DNA of 64,000 nucleotides from contig OZ037768.1 in assembly GCA_964035545.1 (NCBI GenBank), positions 543,501 through 607,500 on the forward strand, given 5' to 3'. The stretch is from Bugula neritina (Eukaryota > Bryozoa > Gymnolaemata > Cheilostomatida > Bugulidae). Position 1 is the stretch's first letter; each line of letters begins with the position of its first letter. Below are positions 11,501 to 26,500 of the stretch, one piece after another. Under the pieces are notes generated by a model. The model made no database searches, was not told the DNA's origin, and worked only from the letters and a program-made list of their open reading frames with translations. Both the position numbers and the translations under genes were made by a program.

Positions 11501-14500
11501 GCACTGGCCACTGTACTGGAGTTACCTCCACATCAAACTTCAGTTCCGCACCAACAGGTCCGAGATAGTGTTCGGTGATGTTTACCTTGACGTCTTCTGT
11601 AAGAGGGGGCCAGGTATCAGTATATACAGTACTAGTACTATATACAGTACTGGTAGTATCACTAGTACTATATACAGTACTGGTAGTATCACTAGTACTA
11701 TATACAGTACTGGTAGTATAACTAGTACTAGTACTGTATACAGTACTGGTAGTATAACTAGTACTAGTACTGTATACAGTACTAGTACTAGTGATACTAG
11801 TACTAGTACTGTATACACTATACATAGTACCAAACAATGATTACCTGGGTTAACAGAACAGCCGCTCTGCTCAGCTAACTGCTTAGTGTCGTATGTGTAC
11901 TTGGTGAGGTTGTGCAGAATGGCATAAACAGATCTGCGAATTGGTCGGTATATCTCGATGATGGTCTTACTGTCGCTCTCTGTCAGCGCAGAAGTTTGTT
12001 CAATGTAGCACGGCAGCCTGACCTCTCTCTGCAACAGAGCAGCACCTGAGTGAGAGTGACACACACCTGAGTGAGAGTGACACACACCTGAGTGAGAGTG
12101 ACACACACCTGAGTGAGAGTGACACACACCTGAGTGAGAGTGACACACACCTGAGTGAGAGTGACACACCTGAGTGAAAGTGACACACACCTGAGTGAGA
12201 GTGACACACACCTGAGTGAGAGTGACACACACCTGAGTGAAAGTGACACACACCTGAGTGAAAATGACACACACCTGAGTAAGAGCTTGTACAATTACGG
12301 GCGACATGAGTCCCTTTCTATGTCTGTCAATAGAGAGGTTGACGATGGCGTCGTTAGGGCAGATGACAATGTGGAGCTTAGAGGGGGTACTTGAGTCCTC
12401 CTGTAACAGAGGAGAAGTAGAAGGTGCACAGGCTATACACCCTGACTACACACTGCGCTGTATTACTGACACTTCCTATTGGCTTACAGTAGTGTACAGT
12501 CTCAATCACTGATAATCAATCAATAGATCAATCAGCTGATGACTCACTTCATGGTTTTCATTGACCTGCAGATCTGCCATGTCTTGAGTCACTGCGTCAG
12601 CATCTGTCAGCTTTGTAGCCTCTTTTTCAGTCCCGGCATCACCTTCCTGAATCCCAATATAAATACACAATCATATCGATATGATTGTATTGATATATCA
12701 ATACAATCATATCGATATGATTGTATTGATATAATGATACAATCATATCGATATGATTGTATCATTATATCAATACAATCATATCGATATGATTGTATCA
12801 TTATATCAATACAATCATATCGATATGATTGTATCATTATATCAATACAATCATATCGATGCGACTGATACAACTATAGAGTCGACTGACCGACACACTA
12901 ACAAGCTCAGTGAAGAATCTTAAAGAAAACCTCACCAAGCAAAGCCGCTGTACCTTCACAACAGCAACTCTACCTCCACAACAGCTGCTGTACCTCCACA
13001 ACAGCTGCTCTACCTGCACACAATGGTCACCTCGGCAGGTGTAGGACAACTCCTGATGTTGCTCCATTTTAACCCAAAAGACACGATTTGTTTCGTGGAC
13101 TAAGAAGTGTCTCTACCTGTCAGGTTAGACTAACTACCACGCACATACCTGAGGTGTGGGGGGTTTCACCTCCGTGCCGTTACTACTGTCCAGAGGTTTT
13201 CTTTGTTTGTCCTTCTGGGATTTCACTGGCTGCACGTCAATTTCACTTCTCTCTGTAATCCAGAAAAGACAGTCTTACATAAAATCCCACACTGTATTAG
13301 CCATTCTTATGACAGAGTATTGTCTGGTCACACACTATACTAGTCTTTTTGATAGTCAGAGTATTGTTTGGTAACAGTTAGAATAGAAAGGACAGACAAA
13401 TCCTTACACCCTAGGAATGAAATAAGAGCCCTCCTGTACTTATACCATCATGTATCAGTTGATAGATGGCTCAATATGACTACAGAGTGATATGGGAGAA
13501 CAGAAAGTACTTTAACACATGACGCAAGGCCAACAATCACACCCCTTTGGCTGTTTCCCTTCTGCATTGCCAGCAGTTAGACGACAAAGTAGTGTGTTGG
13601 TAAGACATACGCTGGTGCTAGTAGAAGTGAGGAGAGAAAGTAGTGTGTTGGTAAGACATACGCTGGTGCTAGTAGAAGTGAGGAGAGAAAGTAGTGTGTT
13701 GGTAAGACATACGCTGGTGCTAGTAGAAGTGAGGAGAGAAAGTAGTGTGTTGGTAAGACATACGCTGGTGCTAGTAGAAGTGAGGAGAGAAAGTAGTGTG
13801 TTGGTAAGACATACGCTGGTGCTAGTAGAAGTGAGGAGACAAAGTAGTGTGTTGGTAAGACATACGCTGGTGCTAGTAGAAGTGAGGAGAGACTCACCAA
13901 CAGAAGTTGCCTCCTTCTTTTTAGTTCCAATCAATTGGTAATATTCTAAGCTGAGTTTCAGTTTAGCAGACAACTCCTTCATATTAGCGGCATTTCCTTG
14001 GCACACTGCATTCCCAACAGCCTCGGCATCTTTCGGGTCTTCTAGTCGCTTCACAAACTCAATTAGCTGGTTTATAGTACAAGCCTCGGTTTCCTGCGCA
14101 CAAATATGGAACAGAGGCTACATTTGCAGTCCCTCGGTTAACAGGCCAAGAGATGAAATAACAGATATACAATATAAATAAGGTTTTTCCTTACATGTTG
14201 TAAAATACTATAGAATAGTTTTAGGCAGTGTGTACTTTACAACACTGAACATTATCCCTGAGTGAGTATTACTGTACAACTGAGTGCAACTGTGTACTCT
14301 ACTGACACCGTACTGGTACAGAGAGAGGAACATTTAGTAGTGCTATATTACTGTGCTACAGTATTGCAATACGGTGTACTATAGTACTGTGCTACGGTGT
14401 GCTATAGTACTGTGCTACTGTGTGCTATAGTACTGTGCTACGGTGTACTATAGTACTGTGCTACGGTGTGCTATAGTACTGTGCTACTGTGTACTATAGT

Positions 14501-17500
14501 ACTGTGCTACGGTGTGCTATAGTACTGTGCTACTGTGTGCTATAGTACTGTGCTACTGTGTACTATAGTACTGTGCTACGGTGTGCTATAGTACTGTGCT
14601 ACTGTGTACTATAGTACTGTGCTACGGTGTACTATAGTACTGTGCTACTGTGTACTATAGTACTGTGCTACTGTGTACTATAGCTCACAGTAGTACAGTA
14701 CTATAGTACACAGTAGTACTGTACTACTGTGTACTATAGTACTGTACTACTGTGAGCTATAGTACTGTACTACTGTGTACTATAGTACTGTACTACTGTG
14801 AGCTATAGTACTGTACTACTGTGTACTATAGTACTGTACTACTGTGAGCTATAGTACTGTACTACTGTGTACTATAGTACTGTACTACTGTGAGCTATAG
14901 TACTGTACTACTGTGTACTATAGTACTGTACTACTGTGAGCTATAGTACTGTACTACTGTGTACTATAGTACTTTGCTGGTACAGAGAGAGGAACATTTA
15001 GTAGTGCTATATTACTGTGCTACAGTATTGCAATACGGTGTACTATAGTACTGTGCTACTGTGTACTATAGTACTGTGCTACTGTGTGCTATAGTACTGT
15101 GCTACTGTGTGCTATAGTACTGTGCTGGTACAGATTGAGGATCATTTAGTAGTTATCTCACCTCGACTGTGCGTTTCTCTTCTGTGTCTTGAGCAGTGAG
15201 CCCCGAGTGGAAGTCGGCAAGGAGCTCCGGAGTTAGTATGTGATTCCCTGTCAACATTCACGAGTCAGAGAGAACCGAGAAAACAGAAGAGGAGACAACT
15301 ACCATAGCTTAGTAATGAGAAGATAACTCTAACTATGTAGAGAACACATAGACTGGGTTCTTACCGAGTAAGGAGGCAAGTAGGGGCCAGTGTGCAGGCT
15401 TGAGGTCTTTATCTGACAGCATCTTCTGTAGAAATAGCTCTTTGGTTTCTAGACTGCCCTTGTAGGTGAGTTTGAGAGAGCGGGCAGAGAAAATTCTACA
15501 CGACTTGAGCAGAGCGAAGCCAGAATCGTCAGTGAGTATTCCGTCAAAGTCGTTGGCCGTCATGTAGGTGGAGACTTCGTTGTAGTAGTCACCGAGAGTA
15601 GAGAACACCGGGATACCTACAGTTAGAGGGTGGTTAGTAGTAGTAGTAGTTACTAGTATGTACTAGTTAGTAGTATGTAGTAGTTAGTAGTATGTACTAG
15701 TTACTAGTATGTACTAGTTAGTAGTATGTAGTAGTATGTAGTAGTTAGTAGTATGTAGTAGTTAGTAGTATGTACTAGTTAGTAGTATGTACTAGTTAGT
15801 AGTATGTAGTAGTTAGTAGTATGTAGTAGTTAGTAGTATGTAGTAGTACTGAGTATGTAGTAGTTAGTAGTATGTAGTAGTTAGTAGTTAGTAGTATGTA
15901 GTAGTACTGAGTATGTAGTAGTTAGTAGTATGTAGTAGTTAGTATGTAGTAGTTAGTAGTATGTAGTAGTTAGTGTGTAGTAGTTAGTATGTAGTAGTTA
16001 GTAGTACTGAGTATGTACTAGTTAGCACTAAAAACAATATTAGTCTGAATAGTTATTGATTCACAACCGGAGTCTTAAAGAATAGAAATTAGACTATATT
16101 TTTACTAGTTTAAAGACCTCTATTGAATTTATAGTAAAGTCTGGAATAGAGAAGGCACTCTGTGCAGTCAAGGGGGCATTACTACCAACTGAATGACTTG
16201 CTAGAGATACTGCTAACAAATTTAATACGCCACGTAGTATGGCTATTGTAAACAGAGGCCCAATTTGACTGACTTATGAGTATGAGTAACCAGTATTTCT
16301 AGACTAGACAATGCATAGCCTATTCGGTCTCACAATAAAATCTAATTAGCAAGTTCGTTGAGGAATGCACATCTATTGGCTGTCTGCTCTCACATAGACA
16401 CATACCTTCTAGAGGTGAGATTGTTCAACACACTACAACCTGCTCCCACCTGACTGCACTATATTCCACAGCTGTGTGTAGTATAGTTCTAGTTTACTAA
16501 CTCATAGAAAATAGAGAGATGACAAATGTCTATTAGTTTCTAGTAATGAGGTTTAACAACAAAGCAACAAAAACCAAACTTGAGACCTGTTTAGCACCAA
16601 ACAAGGTCAAGCAAATTGAATTCTATGAGATATTATGTCTGAAGGCAAACTCAACATTCTGGAGAGTGAAATGTCAATTGACATTAAAACAAAACAAAAC
16701 AGGTCACCAGACTGGGTAACACTCGAACCTGAAGCTTTGATTGCAGAAGGTTTTCAGTATCTGGTTAGACCTAGCACATCCCATAGCTCTACGGTTTGTC
16801 AGGTTTTAGTAGCCACCAAAACACACAGAATTGATCAGCAACCAACAGTCACTACGCAGTGTTTGTAAGCCTTGGTTAGAGTGATTTAATACAATTAATA
16901 ACTCTTGAGTAATGGTTACAGCAGTTGTTAACTTACAAGATGTGTAGTTTAAAATAAATTATTTGTCTCTAGCTGAGACCAACCACTAATAGCTTAATGA
17001 GAGCAGCTATTCTACTTTTACCAGTTTTAAAAAGTAAGTTGTAAATTGATATTTGCACATTATATATATTTCATTTAGTTAGTTGACCAATAATTTGGAT
17101 GTGCTTCATTATATTCATAGAGTAGCATCCAGCTACTGGAGCTAAGCAACTACACCAATAAATCGTGCAACGTTGAGCTATAATTTATAATGAGGTGAAA
17201 GTAGAGTGAAAAAACTACCCTGCTATTCTAAGTTGCTGCCAGTCTTCCAGTAAACAGTAGAGAGAATCTTGAGGAACTGCCATGAAACAGGATATAGCAG
17301 TATTGATCAATGTGAATATACATTGAGACAGCATGAGAGTAGAAAAGAATAGTTGACTTACCGTAGAATACCATTGCCAAATTCAGAACTTCTCGCAGAC
17401 AAGTTGGCGGTAACCACCAGACTTTCGGAGGAGGGGTTCCCCGGTTTTGAATATGAACCATCATACGCGTGAGCCGTTCCCGAAAGTCTCGATTCAATTT

Positions 17501-17854
17501 AAATAAAGTGTCTGCATGTTCTTTTTCAACACCTCCTCTTACTGCAACAACCAGCTCTAGATTATGAGCTTTACAAGCTTTCGCCAAGTTTCCAATGTAA
17601 TTGAACATTCGATTCCATTGACCACCACTAGCCCAATCCGAATAGAAACCTCCATAGAGTCGATCAAGGCAAGATTCACTATCTACCAGTAAACGAAGGC
17701 AATTTTTCGCTTTAGACGCTGGTGCTTGAGTCTGTGTCTGTTGTTGGGAAATGGGGTGTTGTGGGTGTGAGACGGACGTATTGATGTCGAATAAATTGAC
17801 CGGAGTGCTATACTTCAGGAATTCAAGATAGCTCAAAAATGATAATGGTGCCAT
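8533..17854 (-). CDS. FAM120A: FAM120A/B-family protein (constitutive coactivator of PPAR-gamma-like)
   Basis: The family comprises RNA-binding and scaffold proteins (FAM120A/OSSA, FAM120B/CCPG) with an XPG/FEN-like N-terminal fold. Seventeen exons: 17362-17854, 15365-15616, 15162-15247, 13898-14093, 13149-13252, 13031-13099 (tentative), 12548-12646, 12275-12400, 11845-12028, 11347-11596, 11152-11263, 10438-10650, 10156-10324, 9790-9860, 9472-9648, 8765-8860 and 8533-8589. They give about 917 residues in phase. Diagnostic blocks: LRLLVDSESCLDRLYGGFY (about 53-71), NRGTPPPKVWWLPP (137-150), IYRPIRRSVYAILHNL (about 501-516), a WPVPSIESLWLGVKPENKLR block, and FPWGYFDGKLLQYKLLKAS in exon 12. The C-terminus is low-complexity and Asn/His/Gly-rich. 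The usual N-terminal MGVQGF is replaced by MAPLSFLSYLEF. Orthology to A versus B is not resolved. Nearly every intron carries a minisatellite. Confidence 0.93.
8895..9150. repeat. CTCTCAGTGTCA tandem repeat in FAM120 intron 15
   Basis: Irregular copies of a CTCTCAGTGTCA-type unit, about 20 in all, lie in the intron between the exons at 8765-8860 and 9472-9648. The array abuts the triplet array that follows. Confidence 0.85.
9155..9465. repeat. ACT/AAT trinucleotide repeat tract
   Basis: About 310 bp of imperfect ACT, AAT and GCT triplets fill the rest of FAM120 intron 15, right up to the donor of the exon at 9472-9648. All its open frames are homopolymer-like artefacts. Confidence 0.95.
9895..10090. 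repeat. 16-bp minisatellite in FAM120 intron 13
   Basis: About 12 copies of the 16-bp unit AGTATCACTCTGACTC lie between the exons at 9790-9860 and 10156-10324. Confidence 0.92.
10675..11110. repeat. 22-bp minisatellite in FAM120 intron 11
   Basis: About 19 copies of the 22-bp unit AGAGTAAGTATATCTGGTAG plus two bases fill the intron between the exons at 10438-10650 and 11152-11263. On the plus strand every unit contains GTAAGTAT, a consensus-like 5' splice site, but on the strand opposite to the gene. Confidence 0.94.
11615..11820. repeat. ACTAGTACT-rich tandem repeat in FAM120 intron 9
   Basis: About six imperfect units rich in ACTAGTACTATATACAGTAC and TGGTAGTATC fill the intron between the exons at 11347-11596 and 11845-12028. 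The unit is rich in short palindromes (ACTAGT, GTATAC, AGTACT). Confidence 0.9.
12043..12285. repeat. 19-bp repeat carrying splice-junction copies (FAM120 intron 8)
   Basis: About 12 copies of a 19-bp unit. On the gene's strand each unit reads GTGTGTCACTCTCACTCAG. The exon 8 end is ACTCAG|GTGTGT, so the exon's last bases and its donor are repeated in every unit. Each unit boundary looks like both a 3' splice site (CTCACTCAG) and a 5' splice site (GTGTGT). Confidence 0.93.
12662..12862. repeat. Array of palindromic units in FAM120 intron 6
   Basis: About five copies of a ~36-bp unit. Each contains the perfect palindrome ACAATCATATCGATATGATTGT with palindromic AT spacers such as TTGATATATCAA. 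The array lies just upstream of the exon at 12548-12646. Confidence 0.92.
12950..13020. repeat. 20-bp tandem repeat, 3-4 units
   Basis: On the minus strand this reads as 3-4 copies of GTACAGCAGCTGTTGTGGAG, between two candidate FAM120 exons. Its minus frame is open for 26 codons, so it could be read as part of an exon, but its repeat structure argues for intron. Confidence 0.75.
13588..13893. repeat. 51-bp minisatellite in FAM120 intron 4
   Basis: Six nearly identical copies of a 51-bp unit (starting GTAGTGTGTTGGTAAGACAT) lie directly downstream, on the gene's strand, of the exon 13898-14093 donor. Very low divergence suggests recent expansion or active homogenisation. Confidence 0.95.
14330..15135. 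repeat. 23-bp minisatellite with internal orientation switch (FAM120 intron 3)
   Basis: About 33 copies of a 23-bp unit (core CTATAGTACTGTGCTACTGT). Near 14690 the array passes through an inverted segment (CTCACAGTAGTACAGTACTATAG) and continues with a second variant (TGTACTACTGTGAGCTATAG). A partial duplicate of the 5' border, CTGGTACAGAGAGAGGAACA, recurs at about 14969. Confidence 0.93.
15635..16022. repeat. TAGTAGTATG-type repeat in FAM120 intron 1
   Basis: About 390 bp of irregular TAGTTAGTAGTATGTAG units lie just upstream of the exon at 15365-15616. Confidence 0.92.
16023..17361. other. Remainder of FAM120 intron 1
   Basis: About 1.3 kb of single-copy AT-rich intron. A 77-codon plus-strand frame at 16635-16868 has no recognisable domain. 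Nothing else was seen. Confidence 0.5.
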
Positions 17855-19203
17855 TGTGTAAAAAAGTCTTACAAAAATAGTAAAAATATATATATTACAT
17901 TTGCGACGTTAAATTTATCATGGTAATTATTTAAAATGTATTCATTTCGGAAGAAATAAAAAGGAGTGATCAAATTGAAATAATCAATTCAATGAAATCC
18001 AGATGATAGGAAACAGTTATAGAATTAGAATTGAGCTTGCGCATTGACATCTTTCAGATTAGGTTTTTTAAAGTTATAGCTGGAACACATAATGTGAGGC
18101 ACGCACTATTAGAAAAATGCTACAGGATTTTTGCTAATAAATTTAGCGGGTCCAGTGTATTAAAAAGTACTCCTTGTCAACTTCGGGAGGACAACTTCTA
18201 CGTTATTAGCTCGTAGCATATTATGTGCAACCTTATTATGTATTATTATATTATGTAACGTAGCATATTGTGTGCAGAGCAAAAGGTGCAAAGTACCATT
18301 AATAGTCATTACCTAGGCAACCAACAGGATGGTAGTTGCGACAGCTATTGAACATTTAATTGCCCATTTTTTATTTAAATTATACATTTGTCTAAAGCTG
18401 ACAATTTCTTTCAACTGAAAACCTGTCTTTTGTTTAATATATCATGGGGCAGTTGAATTATTATAATTATTGTAGTGAAAAAATACATAACGGAATATTA
18501 CATTACTTAATAGTAATCTATTTTAATGATTCAACAGCTACAAAATCTTATTTTTTCATACAAGAATAAATATATTATAGAAAATTGATGAGTTTTCAAG
18601 GAGCAAAAACATTGAAGTTAATATATTCAGCAATATTCTTGGTGTAAGCTGGTAAACACAAAGCTAATACATTCAGCAATATTCTTGGTGTAAGCTGGTA
18701 AACACAAAGCTAATACATTCAGCATATTCTTGGTGTAAGCTGGTAAACACAAAGCTAATACATTCAGCAATATTCTTGGTGTAAGCTGGTAAACACAAAG
18801 TTAATACATTCAGCAATATTCTTGGTGTAAGCTGGTAAACACAAAGCTAATATATTCAGCAATATTCTTGGTGTAAGCTGGTAAACACAAAGCTAATACA
18901 TTCAGCAATATTCTTGGTGTAAGCTGGTAAACACAAAGCTAATATATTCAGCAATATTCTTGGTGTAAGCTGGTAAACACAAAGCTAATACATTCAGCAA
19001 TATTCTTGGTGTAAGCTGGTAAACACAAAGCTAATACATTCAGCAATATTCTTGGTGTAAGCTGGTAAACACAAAGCTAATACATTCAGCAATATTCTTG
19101 GTGTAAGCTGGTAAACACAAACAAACAGAAACACAGTTAATGTTGAGAGAAGGATGAGTCAGCTAAAGGAAAGAGAGATGTTATGCAGGAAATCAGGAGC
19201 TGT
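17855..19203. other. Intergenic region between ARV1 3' end and FAM120 5' end
   Basis: Both flanking genes are on the minus strand, so this holds the FAM120 promoter (right of 17854) and the ARV1 3' flank. A 46-bp array occupies 18625-19125. A 61-codon frame at 18031-18216 is unrecognised and probably not a gene. Confidence 0.5.
18625..19125. repeat. 46-bp minisatellite downstream of ARV1
   Basis: About ten and a half copies of a 46-bp unit (AATACATTCAGCAATATTCT followed by TGGTGTAAGCTGGTAAACAC and AAAGCT) with very few differences, mainly TACATT/TATATT and one deletion. It starts about 80 bp beyond the ARV1 stop. Confidence 0.96.
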
Positions 19204-22842
<3,639 letters not shown>

Positions 22843-23544
22843 TACTGCTACATGATTGTGGCAGTATTATTAGTATTACACAAATATTTTAGTTTTAAAT
22901 GAATTTTTGCTCAGCAGGAGCTGGAAATAAAAACTTATACCGGATGTTGTGTGAGTTAAAAATTTATTGGTGCAGTGGAAATTAGATTGAAGTTTAGGCA
23001 ATTGCTAGCAAAGGAGGGGGATATTTATATATATAAAAATACCTGGGTGATGAAATCGCCAATGAAAATATTTATTCAATGATCGCCAAATACACGCTCT
23101 TGCCCCATTGAAATATTGCGTATTTAAGATACAGCAGGTAAAGTCTCATAGTATCTCGCATAATAAATTTTATCATGTTAGAAAAAATTATCTTAGCACC
23201 TTGCGTATTGCATTTAATTTAGGTTTTTCCCACAATTTTTACAAAGCTAGGGCCATCAGAATTATTTGTTACCACAACTTAAACAACATAAATGTGACCA
23301 GATTTCGCCTTTGTGCCCCAGCTGAAATTGCCCTTATCATTTATCGGAGAATAACTAACGTTCTCGTATAATTAACTAATTTAAGTTTAACTAATAATTA
23401 TAAGTTATAACTCTCAAATTAACTATTAAAGTATTATTCAATTTCATATTTTTCTAATCATTTAAATTTTAATTTGAATTATAAAACTGAATTAAAAGCT
23501 ATAGTGATACTGATAGCCTATTCCCTTATATAGCTACAACAAAA
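22843..23544. promoter_or_regulatory. Divergent promoter region ARV1/TRMT6
   Basis: Only about 700 bp separate the ARV1 start codon (minus) from the TRMT6 start codon (plus), consistent with a bidirectional promoter. An 87-codon plus-strand frame at 23108-23371 has no recognised domain. No CpG-rich or TATA signal is evident by eye. Confidence 0.5.
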
Positions 23545-26500
23545 ATGTTAATAGAGGATGGCGACTTTATCGTCTTAATGAGAGAAACTTTTATGCGGGT
23601 TGTTCAAGCTAAGAAAAATGGGTAAGTGTCAGATTGAAATTAAAAAAATTTTTTGTAAAATGATCATGGTTGTTTCGGTTACATAGGTGCGACTAAGACT
23701 ATGAGTATAAATATGATTCATTGATAATGATTGTGTGTTAAGCTCGGAGTAAGCTTGGGTTGAGATTAAAGGCTAACCTTTGCAAAAACTAAAAAGGCTA
23801 CCATAAACAATAGATTTGGGTTATTTGTGGTTAAATATTGGTGTATTTGTCATATCTGCGTATCAACAAAACACCATGGATTATAGGATGAAAAAGTATT
23901 GGGGTCCTATACTAGTGTGGGTGGGTGTAAAATACTTTTATGTTTTATGTAAAGTTTCAAGTGAATGAGCTAAGAAAAATCAAACAGTTTTATGTGGACT
24001 GAAGTTTTAGTATTATATAGTTGGGGTGATTAGTTATGCTTTGCTCCAAGTAAGTGTTACACTTGTCAACTTTGTAAGGCTTCGCAACTCTTGAAACAAA
24101 TTTTGAAACCCAAAATGATTATTTCCTCTTTTTATTCAAACAGTCAAGAAAACTCTGTCCGGTCTAAGCTTTTATGAATAATTAACTGAACTATGTGATT
24201 AATGAACAGGCATTGACATCAACTGTAACAAATGACTAATTGCAACACAGACTAATATTAGAGATTACAATGAACTCAGTCATGACCTTAGCAGTTAAAT
24301 ATCCCACATACATTTACACTGCATTTATAGTTTTGTACATTGCATAATAATTTAATTTCTGCTGGTGGTTTAATCATCACACTAGGCTTGAGATTCATCA
24401 CATCTTTCAAGTGATGCAACTCAGCCATTGTTGGGTTGTTAGAGACATTGCTCTAACTATTAAGCCACACAGTTGTTATAAAATATTTTGTTAAAAATTC
24501 ATGAAGTATGATTTTTTATCTTATTTAAAAATAATTTCAACAAATATTTTTTTAATTGAAGAAATTTTATTTTTAATAAACCTAAAATATATTGCTCTTA
24601 TTATTATTCTCTATGCAAACTATTTTTATCTCAACGATATAAACTGATTGCAATTTACACAGTCACTGGTATAATCTTGTATAGCAACATCTTTCAATTT
24701 GAATGTGTAATGCTACACGTTGTTGTTTATGAATATTTAAAGCTGCAATATTTTGAAAATTTTATCAAAAATGATCTGCAAAATCTGTTTATTTAAATTT
24801 ATTTAATCTGCTTTTACTAGAATATTTTGTTCTATGTTAATTTCTACATTTTCTTCAATTGCAATGCATCTATAATGTTGATTGTAAAGTTTTGTCTGCT
24901 GTAAATAAAATGTAACTAAAGCACTTTTGGTACAAATGCAGTGATGTAAAAACTTTTTAGATAATAATCCAAAAAATTTCATTTGAATTCAATTGTTGAA
25001 AGTTCACTATTTTAACCCAACTTTATTTATATGAAAAGATCAGTGAAATGTTTCTTGCCATTTTAGCCCAGAAAGCAAATTATAATTTTCCTATTTTACT
25101 TTCTGTTGACGTCTGATTAGTAAAACATTTCACTAAGATGTTGAGTACTGCTCACTTCCTGTTTGAGTCAAGGACGTGACCCACCAAGGACGCATAATAC
25201 GTCACATCACTTCGTGTGTGGTCGTAATTTAACTTTAATTGTTTTCACAAACTATTCAAAATAAAGATCATCTAACACATAAATCTCAAGGTTGTTGAAT
25301 GTTCTATCAATCATCGAACTGAAATGCCTCTGCCTTTACCACCTACAGTCCTCCGCTAAACTTGCCAAAAGTTACTGGATAATAGTCGTAATTTTCACAT
25401 CCTAAATATAGCTTTGCATAAATCTGACACCAAATGTAAATGATAATTACTTTGGCCAGCGAAAGAAGTTTCTAGAACTTGCACAACTTTCTACCAGGAA
25501 ATGCTTGTGCTGCCTTTTTTTAAATGATCCAAAAATTCAAATTAGTTGTTTTGCAAATTCACACCAAAAATTAAAATTAGTTTAAAATATATAGCGTTCT
25601 TGGTATTGTATGCTCATTTCAAATATATATGTGTCAGGAAGTTTGCCAGGGAGTCCAGCAATAATAAATTTCAATGTCATTGTCAATTCAAAATGTAGTT
25701 TCGGACAGTGACCAACTGTTCCTGAAAGATACTTGGCTTATGTTATGGCTACTAGATAAAAACATTTGCATAATTGTATCTTATTTGAAAGATTAAAAGC
25801 TGTACTATTTTGAGATTGTAAAAAAGTTACAACATTGTAAGACTGGAATTTTTGATTAATAAATTAATACTGTTCAATAGCAGTGATAAAAGCTCACCAC
25901 GAAAGCTCGTTATAAACCTTAATGCAAGGCAATTAGCGCAGTTATGGGGTGACTTGTAAACGTCTGCTTTCGTAGTCTGCTGATTCTGTGTTTGTTTTGT
26001 AGACGGCCAATAATCCTAGATCGAACCAAATTTTATTTAGACAATATTTTTGGCAAGCCCTATGGATCTCACTTTGAAGTTGATAAAAAGACTTCACAAC
26101 TTGTTCATAGAGATGAGGATTTCTCAGTTCAAGGTTAGTTACTTTGTGTGTTAGTAATGACTGGGTATTGATATATTTATTGGTTACTTCGTATGTTAGT
26201 ATTGATTGTATATTGATGTATTTATTAGTTACTTTGTGTTAGTATTGATTGTATATTAATATATTTATTAATTGATACAAAATCATTAGTTTTACAACTC
26301 AATTAGTAGTTATCTTCTCATAAAATTATATTGAGTAACACTGCTTTACTAGCCAGTCCAGTGTACAGTAAGTAAAGTGTCACAATTTCTTCAAGATAAG
26401 TATTTGCCTCCCTGCAGAGATGGAAGTCTCTCTGTTCTGAATATTGTGGCCAACAGGAAATTCTAATGAATTATTTGTATTGATATAATATTGATCTATT

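Noticed and set aside
12935-13017. 26-codon in-phase segment between FAM120 exons
   Set aside because: It is a 20-bp tandem repeat with a poor acceptor. Including it does not improve the family match. The neighbouring 13031-13099 segment is the better, though still tentative, exon.
18625-19125. CRISPR-like regular spacing of a conserved unit
   Set aside because: Units are directly adjacent without variable spacers; the genome is an intron-rich animal, so this is a minisatellite.
23108-23371. 87-codon plus-strand frame upstream of TRMT6
   Set aside because: Lies in the shared promoter interval of ARV1/TRMT6; no domain or codon signal recognised.
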